Notes: generated from the sequence alone by a model not told the origin. A DNA stretch of 64,000 nucleotides from Xanthobacteraceae bacterium (GCA_022841625.1 JALHRD010000023.1:21391-85390), one strand, 5' to 3'; positions 41,047-48,890 are shown, counted from the first letter of the stretch. Translations and numbers: made by a program.

Positions 41047-42036
41047 ATGAATCGTTTGGCCAGGCTCGCGCTTAGTTTGATTGCGCTTGTCGCTGCGTGG
41101 CCTGCGATGGACCATTGGTCCGCGATGGCCCAGGAGTGGCCGACCAGAACCGTGCGCATCATTGTGCCGTTTGCGCCAGGTGGCGCGGCGGATACCGCGG
41201 CGCGGCTTTATAGCGAGGCTCTCAGCCAAGCTCTTGGCAAGCAGTTTGTGATCGAAAATCGTCCCGGCGGTGGTGGCATTCCGGTGGCGGAAGCCATGGT
41301 GCGCACCGAGCCCGACGGTTACACGCTGATGGTGTCGGGCGTTCCGATCATCGTGCTTGGGCCGGCAATGAACAAGAACGTCGGCTACGATCCGATGCGC
41401 GATCTGACGCACATTGCCTATTTTGGCGGTACGCCCAATATGCTGGCCGTGCATCGCTCGCTTGGCACCCGGACCTATGCGGAATTTCTGGCCCATGCGC
41501 GCAAGCAGCCGACCGGCACCGATTATGTTTCGGCGGGGCTCGGCACCATGGGCAATTGGGCGGCGGAGTATTTTGCGGCGCTCGAAGGCCTCAAATTCAA
41601 TCACGTTGCCTATAAGGGCGGCTCGCAGGCGATTGTGGATTTGATCGCGGGGCACGTCAAAACGTCAGTGCTAACCTGGACGGCGCTCGAACAGCATATC
41701 CGTGCCGGAACGCTGACGGCGCTCGCAGTGACATCGGCCAATCGGCTGCCATACCTGCCGGAGGTTCCGACCTTCCGTGAGCTTGGTTACAAGGATTTCG
41801 TGTCGGTCGCTTGGTTTTCGCTTTCGGGACCGCCGAATCTGCCGCGCGCGATTGTCGAGCGGATCAATGCCGTGGTGATCAAGGCGATGGAGCGGCCGGA
41901 AATCCGCAAAACCATCGAGCGTGACGCGATTGAGACAATGCCACTGACCGCTGCCGAACTGAACGCGTTCGCACAGGCCGAGATTGACCGCTGGACGCCC
42001 TTGGTTCGCCGCATCATGGCGGAACGGCAGAGGTAG
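41047..42036 (+). CDS. Bug-family binding protein 4, Sec signal
   Basis: A 329-residue TctC/Bug protein. ATG 41047 is preceded by GGAG and gives a Sec-type signal (core LALSLIALVAAWPAM, cleavage near AMAQE). Landmarks: EWPTRTVRIIVPFAPGGAADT, QFVIENRPGGGGIPVAEAMV, EPDGYTLMVSG, and the domain-two start RTYAEFLAHARKQP. It resembles protein 1 more than proteins 2 and 3 in the IIVPFAPGG block. It ends the four-gene set; no permease follows. Confidence 0.87.
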   Translation: MNRLARLALSLIALVAAWPAMDHWSAMAQEWPTRTVRIIVPFAPGGAADTAARLYSEALSQALGKQFVIENRPGGGGIPVAEAMVRTEPDGYTLMVSGVPIIVLGPAMNKNVGYDPMRDLTHIAYFGGTPNMLAVHRSLGTRTYAEFLAHARKQPTGTDYVSAGLGTMGNWAAEYFAALEGLKFNHVAYKGGSQAIVDLIAGHVKTSVLTWTALEQHIRAGTLTALAVTSANRLPYLPEVPTFRELGYKDFVSVAWFSLSGPPNLPRAIVERINAVVIKAMERPEIRKTIERDAIETMPLTAAELNAFAQAEIDRWTPLVRRIMAERQR

Positions 42037-42201
42037 CCGGCCGCTTGGTCTCGCGGCTGATTCGCTGAACGGCTGGGCGACTCCGGAGCCAGCCGAGGCG
42101 CCCGCCCAGTCATTCCCGCGCATGACGCAGTCGCAATAGGGCCGAATCGCAGTTCATGGTATTTTATCCAACGAATCACTTGGGATACCGAGGGGTTGCC
42201 C

Positions 42202-42879
42202 ATGAATGTCATCGTCTTCGCATCGCGCAAGGGCGGCTCAGGCAAGAGCACGCTGACTGCGCATTTGGCCGCGCACGCCTATAAGCCGTCGCGGTCGGTG
42301 CTTTTGGTCGACGCCGATCCGCAGGGCTCGCTTACGCTCTGGCACAAGCTGCGTGGCACCAATGAACCGCCGCTGGTCGACGGCACCGATGGCGTGCGCT
42401 CGATCGTGGCGTCAGCCAAACGCCAGGGCTACGAGTGGGTGTTTATCGATACGCCGCCGACCATGTCGGCGGTGGTCACCGACGCCATTCATGCCGCGAC
42501 CCTGATCATCATTCCGGCGCGGCTCACCTTGTTTGACTTGGCCGCGATTAAGGAGACGATGGATCTCGCGCGCCAGCTGCGGCGGCCCTATGCGGTGGTT
42601 ATCAATGGCGTGCCGCCGCGGCGCGACAACACCGAGTCGCCCTTCGTTCGCGAGGCCCGCGCGGCGCTCACCAGCCTCAATGTTCCGGTGTGGTCGGGTC
42701 AGATCACCACCCGCAACAATTATTCGCTGGCGTTGGCCGAAGGCGAGGGTGCCGCCGAATATGAGGCTGGCTCCGAAGCGGCATCCGAGATTGCAAATCT
42801 TTGGACGGCAATCGAAAAATCGGTCAAGGCGATCCACGGCCATTATTCCGGTACCGCAATGCATCGCGTGGCGGCCTAG
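42202..42879 (+). CDS. Orphan ParA-like ATPase 1
   Basis: A 225-residue deviant-Walker ATPase of the ParA/MinD superfamily. The P-loop is ASRKGGSGKSTL with the signature lysine present, then VLLVDADPQGSLTLW (switch I region) and WVFIDTPPTM (Walker B). It lacks the N-terminal DNA-binding extension of plasmid ParA and no parB is nearby. Such short chromosomal forms position various cargos. ATG 42202 is chosen with GAGGGG six nt upstream; a TTG at 42196 is in frame. The TAG stop lies in the left arm of a large palindrome. A paralogue is at 45372-46064. Confidence 0.85.
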   Translation: MNVIVFASRKGGSGKSTLTAHLAAHAYKPSRSVLLVDADPQGSLTLWHKLRGTNEPPLVDGTDGVRSIVASAKRQGYEWVFIDTPPTMSAVVTDAIHAATLIIIPARLTLFDLAAIKETMDLARQLRRPYAVVINGVPPRRDNTESPFVREARAALTSLNVPVWSGQITTRNNYSLALAEGEGAAEYEAGSEAASEIANLWTAIEKSVKAIHGHYSGTAMHRVAA

Positions 42880-42954
42880 TGGAGTGGATTTGACATTCGC
42901 ATCGCGTGCTCGCTGCCAGGTGGGTAGCGAATGTCAAACCCAAAACTCCACTAG
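42876..42954. repeat. Palindromic element A (long hairpin)
   Basis: Arms CTAGTGGAGT plus TTTGACATTCGC (left, 42876-42900) and GCGAATGTCAAA plus ACTCCACTAG (right, 42927-42954). They pair in two blocks of 10 and 12 bp separated by a 3/6-nt internal loop, with a 26-nt apical loop. The left arm includes the TAG of the ParA-like gene. It may act as terminator or be a dispersed repeat. Confidence 0.8.
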
Positions 42955-42967
42955 CAGCCTATACTTC

Positions 42968-43043
42968 CTAGTAGTCCTTTGATCCTAACATTCGCAAAAT
43001 CGCTCGCGGAAATGGGATGCGAATGTTAGAATTAGACTACTAG
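42968..43043. repeat. Palindromic element B (long hairpin related to A)
   Basis: Arms CTAGTAGTC plus CTAACATTCGCA (42968-42996) and TGCGAATGTTAG plus GACTACTAG (43018-43043), with an 8/5-nt internal loop and a 21-nt apical loop. Same design as element A: outer stem starting CTAGT and inner stem containing ACATTCGC. The two lie 13 nt apart. Confidence 0.8.
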
Positions 43044-43160
43044 CGGATACGGCCCTTCCATTACCTTAGACATCGCGTTGCATGCGGCGCGGCCAGGGGA
43101 TGACCCTGGTGCCTGGAGCGCTGCCGTGTGCTAAGGCACGTCAAAATGTAGGGAGGTTTC

Positions 43161-43901
43161 ATGGCAATTCGCCACATCGCTTTTGCTTTTACCGCCATTG
43201 CGTTGGTCGCCGGCTTTGGCGCCGGTGCGCAAAACCTGCCTGATTACGCCGCCATTATCGCTGCGCCCGACCGCAGCGAAAACGATCGCAACATCGATAA
43301 ACGCCGCGATCCAGCAAAATTGCTTGCATTCACAGGCGCGCGGCCTGGCATGACGGTGCTCGATATGGGCGCTGGCGGCGGTTATTCGACCGAACTGATG
43401 GCGCGCGCTGTGGCGCCGAGCGGCAAGGTCTATGCGCAGAATCCGGCAGGCGGATCGCCGAAGGCGAAGGCGAACTTCGAAGCGCGAATGCAGACGCCGG
43501 TCATGAAAAACGTGACCGTATTGGAACGGCCGTTTGACGATCCGATGCCGCCCGAAGTGCGTGACCTCGATCTCATCACCTTCTTCTTTTACTACCATGA
43601 CGTGACCTATATGGAGGTCGATCGCGCGGTCATGAACAAGAAGCTGCTGTCGCTGCTCAGGCCCGGCGGCATCATGGTGATCGCGGATCATTCCGCGGCG
43701 GCGGGCGCTGGTGCGACGGTCGGCAAGAGCCTGCACCGCGTCGAGGAAGTGACGCTACGCCGCGAAGTTGAGGCCGCCGGTTTCAGGCTGATCGGTGAAG
43801 CCGATTTCCTGCGACAGTCGGGCGATACGCGTGACTTTCCCTCCACCCGACCGACCGGTCCGGTCGACGAATTCATTCTGAAATTCCAACGACCGAAGTA
43901 A
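43161..43901 (+). CDS. Exported class I SAM-dependent methyltransferase-like protein
   Basis: A 246-residue protein with SAM-binding motif I TVLDMGAGGGYSTELMA (about 64-80), an acidic DLDLITFFFYYHD region and the post-motif LLRPGGIMVIADHSA, the Rossmann methyltransferase pattern. Unusually, it starts with a clear signal peptide (MAIRHIAFAFTAIALVAG, cleavage near AGAQ). GGGAGG lies four to five nt before ATG 43161, supporting this start. A periplasmic methyltransferase would need SAM outside the cytoplasm, so the fold may serve another role. Similar exported proteins are known only as predicted methyltransferases. Confidence 0.83.
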   Translation: MAIRHIAFAFTAIALVAGFGAGAQNLPDYAAIIAAPDRSENDRNIDKRRDPAKLLAFTGARPGMTVLDMGAGGGYSTELMARAVAPSGKVYAQNPAGGSPKAKANFEARMQTPVMKNVTVLERPFDDPMPPEVRDLDLITFFFYYHDVTYMEVDRAVMNKKLLSLLRPGGIMVIADHSAAAGAGATVGKSLHRVEEVTLRREVEAAGFRLIGEADFLRQSGDTRDFPSTRPTGPVDEFILKFQRPK

Positions 43902-43917
43902 CTATGACGGCGGGGCG

Positions 43918-44661
43918 TTATGGCCCCACCGGTTCAAGGCCGCCTTTGATCCAGATCGCGCGGGTTTCGTCGCGTCCGAGATAGCGCGCCAAAGCAAGCG
44001 CCGGTTCGGGCGTCGCGTTACCGGTCGGCACCGCTGCGTCATAGACGATATAGACCTGCACTGCGGCGGGCACTGCGCCGGCAAGCACCACGCCCTTGGC
44101 GCGCGGAATCTCGCTGACGTTATAGAGTCCGATGTCGATTTCGCCTTGGGAGATTAAGTCCTGACCGTTAGGCGCGGGCTTGAGCTTGTCCTTCACCGCG
44201 TCTGCGATGCCGAGATTGCCCAGCACCTTGCGCGCGTTGGGACCGCTCAGGCCGCCGGTGCTGGCGTCAGAAAGCGTGAGCGAACGTGCATCGAGCAGCG
44301 TCTTGCGCGTGCTCTCAACCGAGGAGAGATCGAGCTTGGTGCCTTCGCGCACCGCCAGTCCGATGCCGACCCGCACCAGTGATGCGCGGGTGCCCGGTCG
44401 CCATAGGGTCTCGCGTGCCCGGGCAGCTTCGGTCGCCATCACCACGAGATCGAATGTCTCGCCGGCCTTGAGCCGATCATTCACTGGCCCGGGCGAGCCG
44501 AAGGTGAATGTCACCTGATGGCCGGTTTCCTTGCTGAATGCAGCGGCGAGTTCGCGCGCCGGAATATTGATCGCATTATAGGCAAGAACCTTGATCTCGG
44601 CCGCCGCGGCCGGCGCCGTGCATAGTGTCAGCAACATCAGTGCTGCAAACCGGATGCGCAT
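43918..44661 (-). CDS. ModA-like periplasmic solute-binding protein
   Basis: A 247-residue binding protein of the molybdate-binding-like family. ATG 44661, with GGAGG eight nt upstream, is preferred over ATG 44679. The signal peptide core is FAALMLLTLCTAPAA, with cleavage near AAAE. The mature start EIKVLAYNAINIPARELAAAF, then FGSPGPVNDRLKAGETFDLVVMA, follows the ModA layout. The typical serine ligand of true ModA (SLT/SxT near the N-terminus) is not obvious, so molybdate specificity is doubtful. No modB or modC is adjacent. It is convergent with the methyltransferase gene. Confidence 0.8.
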   Translation of the reverse strand: MRIRFAALMLLTLCTAPAAAAEIKVLAYNAINIPARELAAAFSKETGHQVTFTFGSPGPVNDRLKAGETFDLVVMATEAARARETLWRPGTRASLVRVGIGLAVREGTKLDLSSVESTRKTLLDARSLTLSDASTGGLSGPNARKVLGNLGIADAVKDKLKPAPNGQDLISQGEIDIGLYNVSEIPRAKGVVLAGAVPAAVQVYIVYDAAVPTGNATPEPALALARYLGRDETRAIWIKGGLEPVGP

Positions 44662-44700
44662 TGGCGTTCCTCCCGTCATTGCTAGCGCGTTATTTTTGTC

Positions 44701-45126
44701 TTACGGCAACGGCTTGCCGCGCACATCGGCGGCGCGTTCGATCTTGATCAAAACGCCGATGCCTTTGTCGGCGCCGTCGTGTTCTTGCTCGCGCTTGGTC
44801 AATCGTTTGAAGATTGCTTCGCGGGTCGGGCCGGACTCGTAGAGTTCGGCGGTGCCGTAGAAGCGCAAGAAGCCAGAATCCAAAACCTTGTCTTGCTGTG
44901 CCTTCATGTTGGCGTAGATCACGGTTACGCGCCGGTCATGGCCGAGATTGGCGAGCGCCTGTTTCTTGGAGCGCTCCCAATAGGCGAGGTGACCGTCGTC
45001 ATAGACCAGAAGCGACCCCTTGGGCGAAATGTTCGGCCCATCCGGTCCAGCCGTCGCAAGCAAGCAGCAATAGCCGTCGACCCAGGCATTATCGATGAGT
45101 TTGCGGACTTTCTCGCTGATCGGCAT
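44701..45126 (-). CDS. PNPOx-like flavin-binding split-barrel protein
   Basis: A 141-residue protein of the pyridoxamine 5'-phosphate oxidase-like superfamily. The start MPISEKVRKLIDNAWVD is followed by strands YCCLLATAGPDGPNISPKG and LLVYDDGHLAYWERSKKQAL, the usual FMN/F420-type core, and RRVTVIYANM, RFYGTAELYESG. Such proteins bind flavin or haem and act in redox or detoxification. It lies upstream of the ModA-like gene (39 nt) on the same strand. No specific function can be assigned. Confidence 0.82.
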   Translation of the reverse strand: MPISEKVRKLIDNAWVDGYCCLLATAGPDGPNISPKGSLLVYDDGHLAYWERSKKQALANLGHDRRVTVIYANMKAQQDKVLDSGFLRFYGTAELYESGPTREAIFKRLTKREQEHDGADKGIGVLIKIERAADVRGKPLP

Positions 45127-45371
45127 GGCGCAAATGGTTCCATTGATGGTGGGGCGCAGACTGTAGAACAGGAACCGATGTCAAAGCCATCCTTGGAAAA
45201 GATCGTTCTGAAACAAGGCGCTAGACGACGATATTGAGTCGGCCGGATCGGTTCGCCCATTCCGGCCGCATGGCCGTGCCGCCGGCGATCGCGACGCAAA
45301 ACCGCGGTGTTAACCCGCCATTTACCATTCCGGCCCAAGGCTTTCAGCTCCCGAACCATGGGAGCGCCTCG

Positions 45372-46064
45372 ATGAACGTCATTACGGTGGCTTCGCGTAA
45401 AGGCGGCGCTGGCAAGACCACGCTTTGCGCACATCTCGCCGCATTCGCCCACGCCAAGGGGCACAAGTGCCAGATCGTCGATGGTGACCCGCAAGGTTCG
45501 CTGACGCTGTGCAATCAGCTGCGCGGCGACGACCCGCTGCCGCTGGCGACGTGTGAACGCGGTCTCGATCGGGCGCTGGCAATGGCGCAGGTGGCGGGCA
45601 TCGAATGGGTGTTCATCGACACTTCGCCGACCATGTGGGTGGTGGTGCAGGAAGCAATCCGTTCCGCGACGCTGGTGTTGATCCCGGCGCGGCCCGGTTT
45701 TCTCGATCTCGATGCGGTGCGCGCGACGGTGAAGACCGCGCGCGAGCGCAACAAGCCTTACGCGGTGGTGCTCAACGCCTGTCCGGTGAAGCGCGACGAG
45801 CGCGAAGCGCCGACGGTGGCCCAGTCGCGCGCCTTTCTCGAACGCGAAGGCGTGCCGGTATTTGCCGGCCAGATCAGCCATCGGGCTGCGTTTACATTCA
45901 CGCTCGCGGCTGGCGCCAGCGCCGGCGAGTCCGAGCCGGCCTCGCTCGCGGCCGCCGAGATCGAAAAGCTGTGGCTTGCGGTCGAGCGAAGCGTTGCCGC
46001 AATCAACAACGCTTATGCGGACGCCGCGGCGATCGCCAGCCTGACGCAAGGACAGGCGGCTTAG
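45372..46064 (+). CDS. Orphan ParA-like ATPase 2
   Basis: A 230-residue paralogue of the ATPase at 42202-42879. The deviant Walker A is ASRKGGAGKTTL, followed by CQIVDGDPQGSLTLCNQL and EWVFIDTSPTM. The usual VDxDPQ motif has Gly where paralogue 1 has Ala. ATG 45372 has GGAG seven nt upstream; the open frame extends to 45234 without coding character. No parB gene or parS-like repeat is visible. It is convergent with yidB (4 nt apart). Confidence 0.85.
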   Translation: MNVITVASRKGGAGKTTLCAHLAAFAHAKGHKCQIVDGDPQGSLTLCNQLRGDDPLPLATCERGLDRALAMAQVAGIEWVFIDTSPTMWVVVQEAIRSATLVLIPARPGFLDLDAVRATVKTARERNKPYAVVLNACPVKRDEREAPTVAQSRAFLEREGVPVFAGQISHRAAFTFTLAAGASAGESEPASLAAAEIEKLWLAVERSVAAINNAYADAAAIASLTQGQAA

Positions 46065-46068
46065 GCGT

Positions 46069-46680
46069 TCACCAGCGGCTCGCTTCCTCCTCCGTCGGCA
46101 GGCGGCCCTCGGGCGTAAGTTGATCGACGAAATCCGGCAGGTTTTGGCTCAGCCCCGCAAGCAGATCGTCCTGCGAAAGGCCGGTTTGTTCGGCCAGCGC
46201 GTTGATGGTGTCGGCGCCCAGCGCCGTGGCGAGGTCGTCGGGCGCGATGGCTTCGTTTTGGCCGCGGCCGACCCAGGATTGCGCGGCCTGTCCATGGCCG
46301 CTGCGCTGGAGGTCTTGCAGGACCTGGCCGAGCCCGCCATTGAGCACGTTGCCGGCGCCACCGCCGCCCAGCATCCCGCCGAGCAGGTCGCCCAGACCGC
46401 CGCCGCCAGGCGCGCCACCGGTGCTGCCGAACCGGCCGCCGAGCATGCCGCCGAGAATGTCACCCAAACCGCCGCCGGGTGCCTGACCCATTGGTGGTGC
46501 GCCACCGGGAGCGCCGCCGCCGAGGATGCCGCCCAACCCGCCGCTGCCGAGCGCCTTATAGGCGAGCAGGCCGAGCAGCGCGGTTAAGATCGGCGACATG
46601 CCGCCGCTTGATCCCGAAGGCGCCTGGCCTTGGCCACGCGGGCCGTTCTGCATTCCAGTCAGTATATCGAGCAGTCCCAT
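46069..46680 (-). CDS. YidB-like (DUF937) glycine-rich protein
   Basis: A 203-residue protein with a short N-terminal MGLLDILTGM, a hydrophobic segment SPILTALLGLLAYKAL, then a long Gly/Ala/Pro-rich low-complexity part (about 45-115) with repeats such as GGLGDILGGMLGG and GGLGDLLGGMLGG. The C-terminal domain GLGQVLQDLQRSGHGQAAQSW ... GLSQDDLLAGLSQNLPDFVD matches the YidB/DUF937 family, of unknown function. GC-rich repeats make the middle region prone to length variation. Confidence 0.85.
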   Translation of the reverse strand: MGLLDILTGMQNGPRGQGQAPSGSSGGMSPILTALLGLLAYKALGSGGLGGILGGGAPGGAPPMGQAPGGGLGDILGGMLGGRFGSTGGAPGGGGLGDLLGGMLGGGGAGNVLNGGLGQVLQDLQRSGHGQAAQSWVGRGQNEAIAPDDLATALGADTINALAEQTGLSQDDLLAGLSQNLPDFVDQLTPEGRLPTEEEASRW

Positions 46681-46796
46681 AGGCGGTCTCCCAGTGAATC
46701 GTGCGGGCGATGTGCTGCTCTAAGTTTTATAAGCCTTGAGCGGGCATTTCCAAGGCTGCGCCGCGCAATGTCCCGGATTAGTGTTACAAACGTCAC

Positions 46797-47678
46797 ATGC
46801 GCCACATGACCCTTCCGGATTCCGCCGGCCGCTTTGCGGCGATTGCGCCCGCGGTCATTGCCGCCACCGCCTTTGCCTTCGCCGATGTTTCCACCAAGGT
46901 TACGCTGAATGCGGAAGCGGATGTGCTCACCATGGCACTGTTCCGCGGCATAATCGGCGTGCCACTCCTGCTGATTTGGATCAATATCGGTGCGACCCCA
47001 AGACCGCTGACCACACCGGCGCGGCATCTTGCGCTGTTTATCGGCCTCCTGTTCGCCGGCAACGTGTTCTTTCTGTTCAAGGCGATCGAGGCCATGGAAG
47101 TTCCGATCGCGATCCTGACCTATTTCACCTATCCATTGCTGACCGGGCTGGCGGCCGCCGCGACCGGGGTGGAGCGGCTCGGCCTGGCCGGCGTATTGGC
47201 GGCGGTAACGGCGTTCCTCGGCCTCGCGCTGATGATCGGCGCGCATCCCGGCGGTGTTGCGCTCCTCGGCATCGCTTTTGCCTTATTGTCCTCCTGCAGC
47301 CGGGTGGTGATCCTGTTGTTGACCCGCGCCAAGCTGCAAGGCGCCGACGCGCGGCTGATCAGCCTGTGGTCGCTGATCGCGGCGACCGCGGTGTTTGTAG
47401 CGGCTGCGCTCGCGACGCTGAATTGGCAGCCGCCGGTGACCGCGCTCGGCTGGTTCGCACTGATCGGCTCAAGTGTCGCGATGGCGATCGCGGTGCTGAT
47501 GGTGTTCATTTCGACCGGCCGGGTTGGGCCGTTCCGCACGGCGCTGTTCATGAATCTCGAGCCATTGCTCGCGACCATCGGCTCGGCGGTCTTTCTTGGC
47601 GAGATGATTACGCCGCTGCAGGCGCTTGGCGGCGCGGTGATGATCGCATCGCTGGTGGCGTTTCAGTTGCGGCGGTGA
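46797..47678 (+). CDS. EamA/DMT-family transporter
   Basis: A 293-residue inner-membrane protein with about ten membrane segments in two EamA repeats. The first repeat starts with AVIAATAFAFADVSTKVTL and includes AIEAMEVPIAILTYFTYPLL; the second includes VALLGIAFALLSSCSRVVILLL and ends FLGEMITPLQALGGAVMIASL. The family exports amino acids, nucleosides and other small metabolites; the substrate is not evident. The start is ATG 46797. It stands alone between yidB (divergent) and a small minus-strand gene. Confidence 0.88.
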   Translation: MRHMTLPDSAGRFAAIAPAVIAATAFAFADVSTKVTLNAEADVLTMALFRGIIGVPLLLIWINIGATPRPLTTPARHLALFIGLLFAGNVFFLFKAIEAMEVPIAILTYFTYPLLTGLAAAATGVERLGLAGVLAAVTAFLGLALMIGAHPGGVALLGIAFALLSSCSRVVILLLTRAKLQGADARLISLWSLIAATAVFVAAALATLNWQPPVTALGWFALIGSSVAMAIAVLMVFISTGRVGPFRTALFMNLEPLLATIGSAVFLGEMITPLQALGGAVMIASLVAFQLRR

Positions 47679-47697
47679 TGGAGCGAAGCGCGGCTCG

Positions 47698-47847
47698 TCA
47701 ATGCCGTTTGAAATACTGCACCGCGCGCTCGTGCCGTTCGGCGGCAGCGCGGGAGCGGAACGTGCCGAGGTTGCGCCGCTTGCCGTTCTTCGGGTCCTTC
47801 TTGCGCGAATACAGCCGATAGCGCCCCGACGGCAGTTTGCGGATCAT
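47698..47847 (-). CDS. 49-residue conserved basic protein
   Basis: A short gene: ATG at 47847, TGA at 47700-47698. The product begins MIRKLPSGRYRLYSRKKDPK, contains KRRNLGTFRSRAAAERHERA and ends VQYFKRH. It is strongly basic, and its pattern 'SGxYRLYSRK...GKRRNLGTF.SRAAAExHERAV' is one I recall as a conserved small hypothetical protein in Rhizobiales. Coding character is strong for its size. It starts 18 nt downstream of the 137-residue gene and is probably in one transcript with it. A nucleic-acid-binding role is plausible from the charge but unproven. Confidence 0.75.
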   Translation of the reverse strand: MIRKLPSGRYRLYSRKKDPKNGKRRNLGTFRSRAAAERHERAVQYFKRH

Positions 47848-47865
47848 AGAGCTTGTTCCCGGCGC

Positions 47866-48279
47866 CTACATCGGCCGCCGCGCGGCCTGCGCCTTTCTGA
47901 TATTGGCGAGCTGCGCGCGTCGCATGGCGGCGGTCGGCTTTTCGCTTTCGGGAATGTCGCGCCGCGGCTTGGCCTGGAAGCGGTCGCCCTCGATGTGTTC
48001 CGGCGATGAGCCGAGGCCGGCAAACAGCGTCTTTGCTTCGTCGGAATCCGGTACCAGCCGGCCGTTCTCGACATGGGCGTGGGTTTTTTCGACCAGCCAT
48101 TTGGCGGTGTCCCAGCTGCCGCTTGCGCGTCGTCCTGCGACCCGCTCGACGCCGCCCGGCCCACCGACATCCTGTACGCGGAATGTTTCGAACTCGGCCG
48201 CCGGCCGCAGTTCGATGTGAAAAAAACGGCCGCCGCCACGGCTGCCGGGTTTGGCGCGTTTGCGGGGAGCGGATGCCAT
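47866..48279 (-). CDS. Conserved hypothetical protein, 137 residues
   Basis: A 137-residue basic protein, unrecognised. The start ATG 48279 has GGGAG nine nt upstream. The first 18 residues are Arg/Lys/Gly rich (ASAPRKRAKPGSRGGG). A compact middle has FFHIELRPAAEFETFRVQDVG and SWDTAKWLVEKTHAHVENG. The C-terminal part is charged and helical (AAMRRAQLANIRKAQAARRP). No membrane segment or signal is visible. It is divergent from hsp20, so the two share a 122-nt promoter region; a stress-related role would be inference only. Confidence 0.75.
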   Translation of the reverse strand: MASAPRKRAKPGSRGGGRFFHIELRPAAEFETFRVQDVGGPGGVERVAGRRASGSWDTAKWLVEKTHAHVENGRLVPDSDEAKTLFAGLGSSPEHIEGDRFQAKPRRDIPESEKPTAAMRRAQLANIRKAQAARRPM

Positions 48280-48330
48280 GGTTCATTCTCCCGAGTTTTT
48301 TCAATCGAAGCAGGGCGCGCGAAACCAGTG

Positions 48331-48344
48331 TTGACTTACATCAA
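48331..48344 (+). promoter_or_regulatory. FNR/FixK-type box upstream of hsp20
   Basis: TTGACTTACATCAA matches the anaerobox consensus TTGAT-N4-ATCAA at nine of ten defined positions and FixK-type TTGA-N6-TCAA exactly. It lies 58 nt before the hsp20 ATG, a distance compatible with activation from about -40. It could also act on the divergent gene. Confidence 0.55.
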
Positions 48345-48401
48345 TGCCAGATCTGGGCGTCGGCGCTTTTTTGTGATTGTATTCAGCATAGGAGGTTTGT
48401 C

Positions 48402-48890
48402 ATGAACCTGAGATCGCTCATTCCCATCGGGCGCAACCGCGATGTCGCACGGCGCAATTTCGATCAGCCGTTCGGCACGCTGCAGCGCGAGATCGATCGC
48501 CTGTTCGAGGATTTTGGTCGCGGCTTTCCAGCGCTTGGCACGCGCGGTGGTGCGCGCGAGTTGATGCCGGCGATTGATGTGACCGAAACCGACGGCCAGA
48601 TCGAGATCACCGCCGAACTGCCGGGTCTTGAGGAGAAGGACGTGCAGGTCAACGTCGCCGACAACGTGCTCACCATCCGCGGCGAGAAGAAAGCCGAGAA
48701 GGAGGACAAGCAAAAGGACTACCATGTCATCGAGCGCAGCTACGGCTCGTTCTACCGCGCGTTTGAATTGCCAGCCGGCGTCGCCGCCGACAAGATCCAG
48801 GCCGACATCGCCAAGGGCGTGCTCAAGGTGACGGTGCCGAAATCCGCGCCGACGCAGGCCAAGAAGATCGAGGTGAAAACGGCGGCGTAG
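48402..48890 (+). CDS. Small heat-shock protein, Hsp20 family
   Basis: A 162-residue ATP-independent chaperone that holds unfolding proteins. GGAGG lies six nt before ATG 48402. The N-terminal arm (about 1-45) includes RNFDQPFGTLQREIDRLFEDF. The alpha-crystallin domain runs from PAIDVTETDGQIEITAELPG through VNVADNVLTIRGEKKAE to KGVLKVTVPKSA, with the usual GVLxV signature. The upstream region has an FNR/FixK-like site and no recognisable ROSE thermometer. The gene ends before a strong terminator. Confidence 0.93.
   Translation: MNLRSLIPIGRNRDVARRNFDQPFGTLQREIDRLFEDFGRGFPALGTRGGARELMPAIDVTETDGQIEITAELPGLEEKDVQVNVADNVLTIRGEKKAEKEDKQKDYHVIERSYGSFYRAFELPAGVAADKIQADIAKGVLKVTVPKSAPTQAKKIEVKTAA

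Noticed and set aside
43918..44661. Molybdate-specific ModA
   Set aside because: The usual serine ligand motif is not evident and modB/modC are absent, so only the fold-level call is made.
46195..46560. Repetitive GC-rich DNA as a CRISPR or tandem-repeat array
   Set aside because: It is the coding sequence of the Gly-rich part of the YidB-like protein; there are no regular repeat-spacer units.
48345..48401. ROSE-type RNA thermometer in the hsp20 leader
   Set aside because: The characteristic 3' hairpin that masks the GGAGG with a UGCUCCU-like partner is not present.
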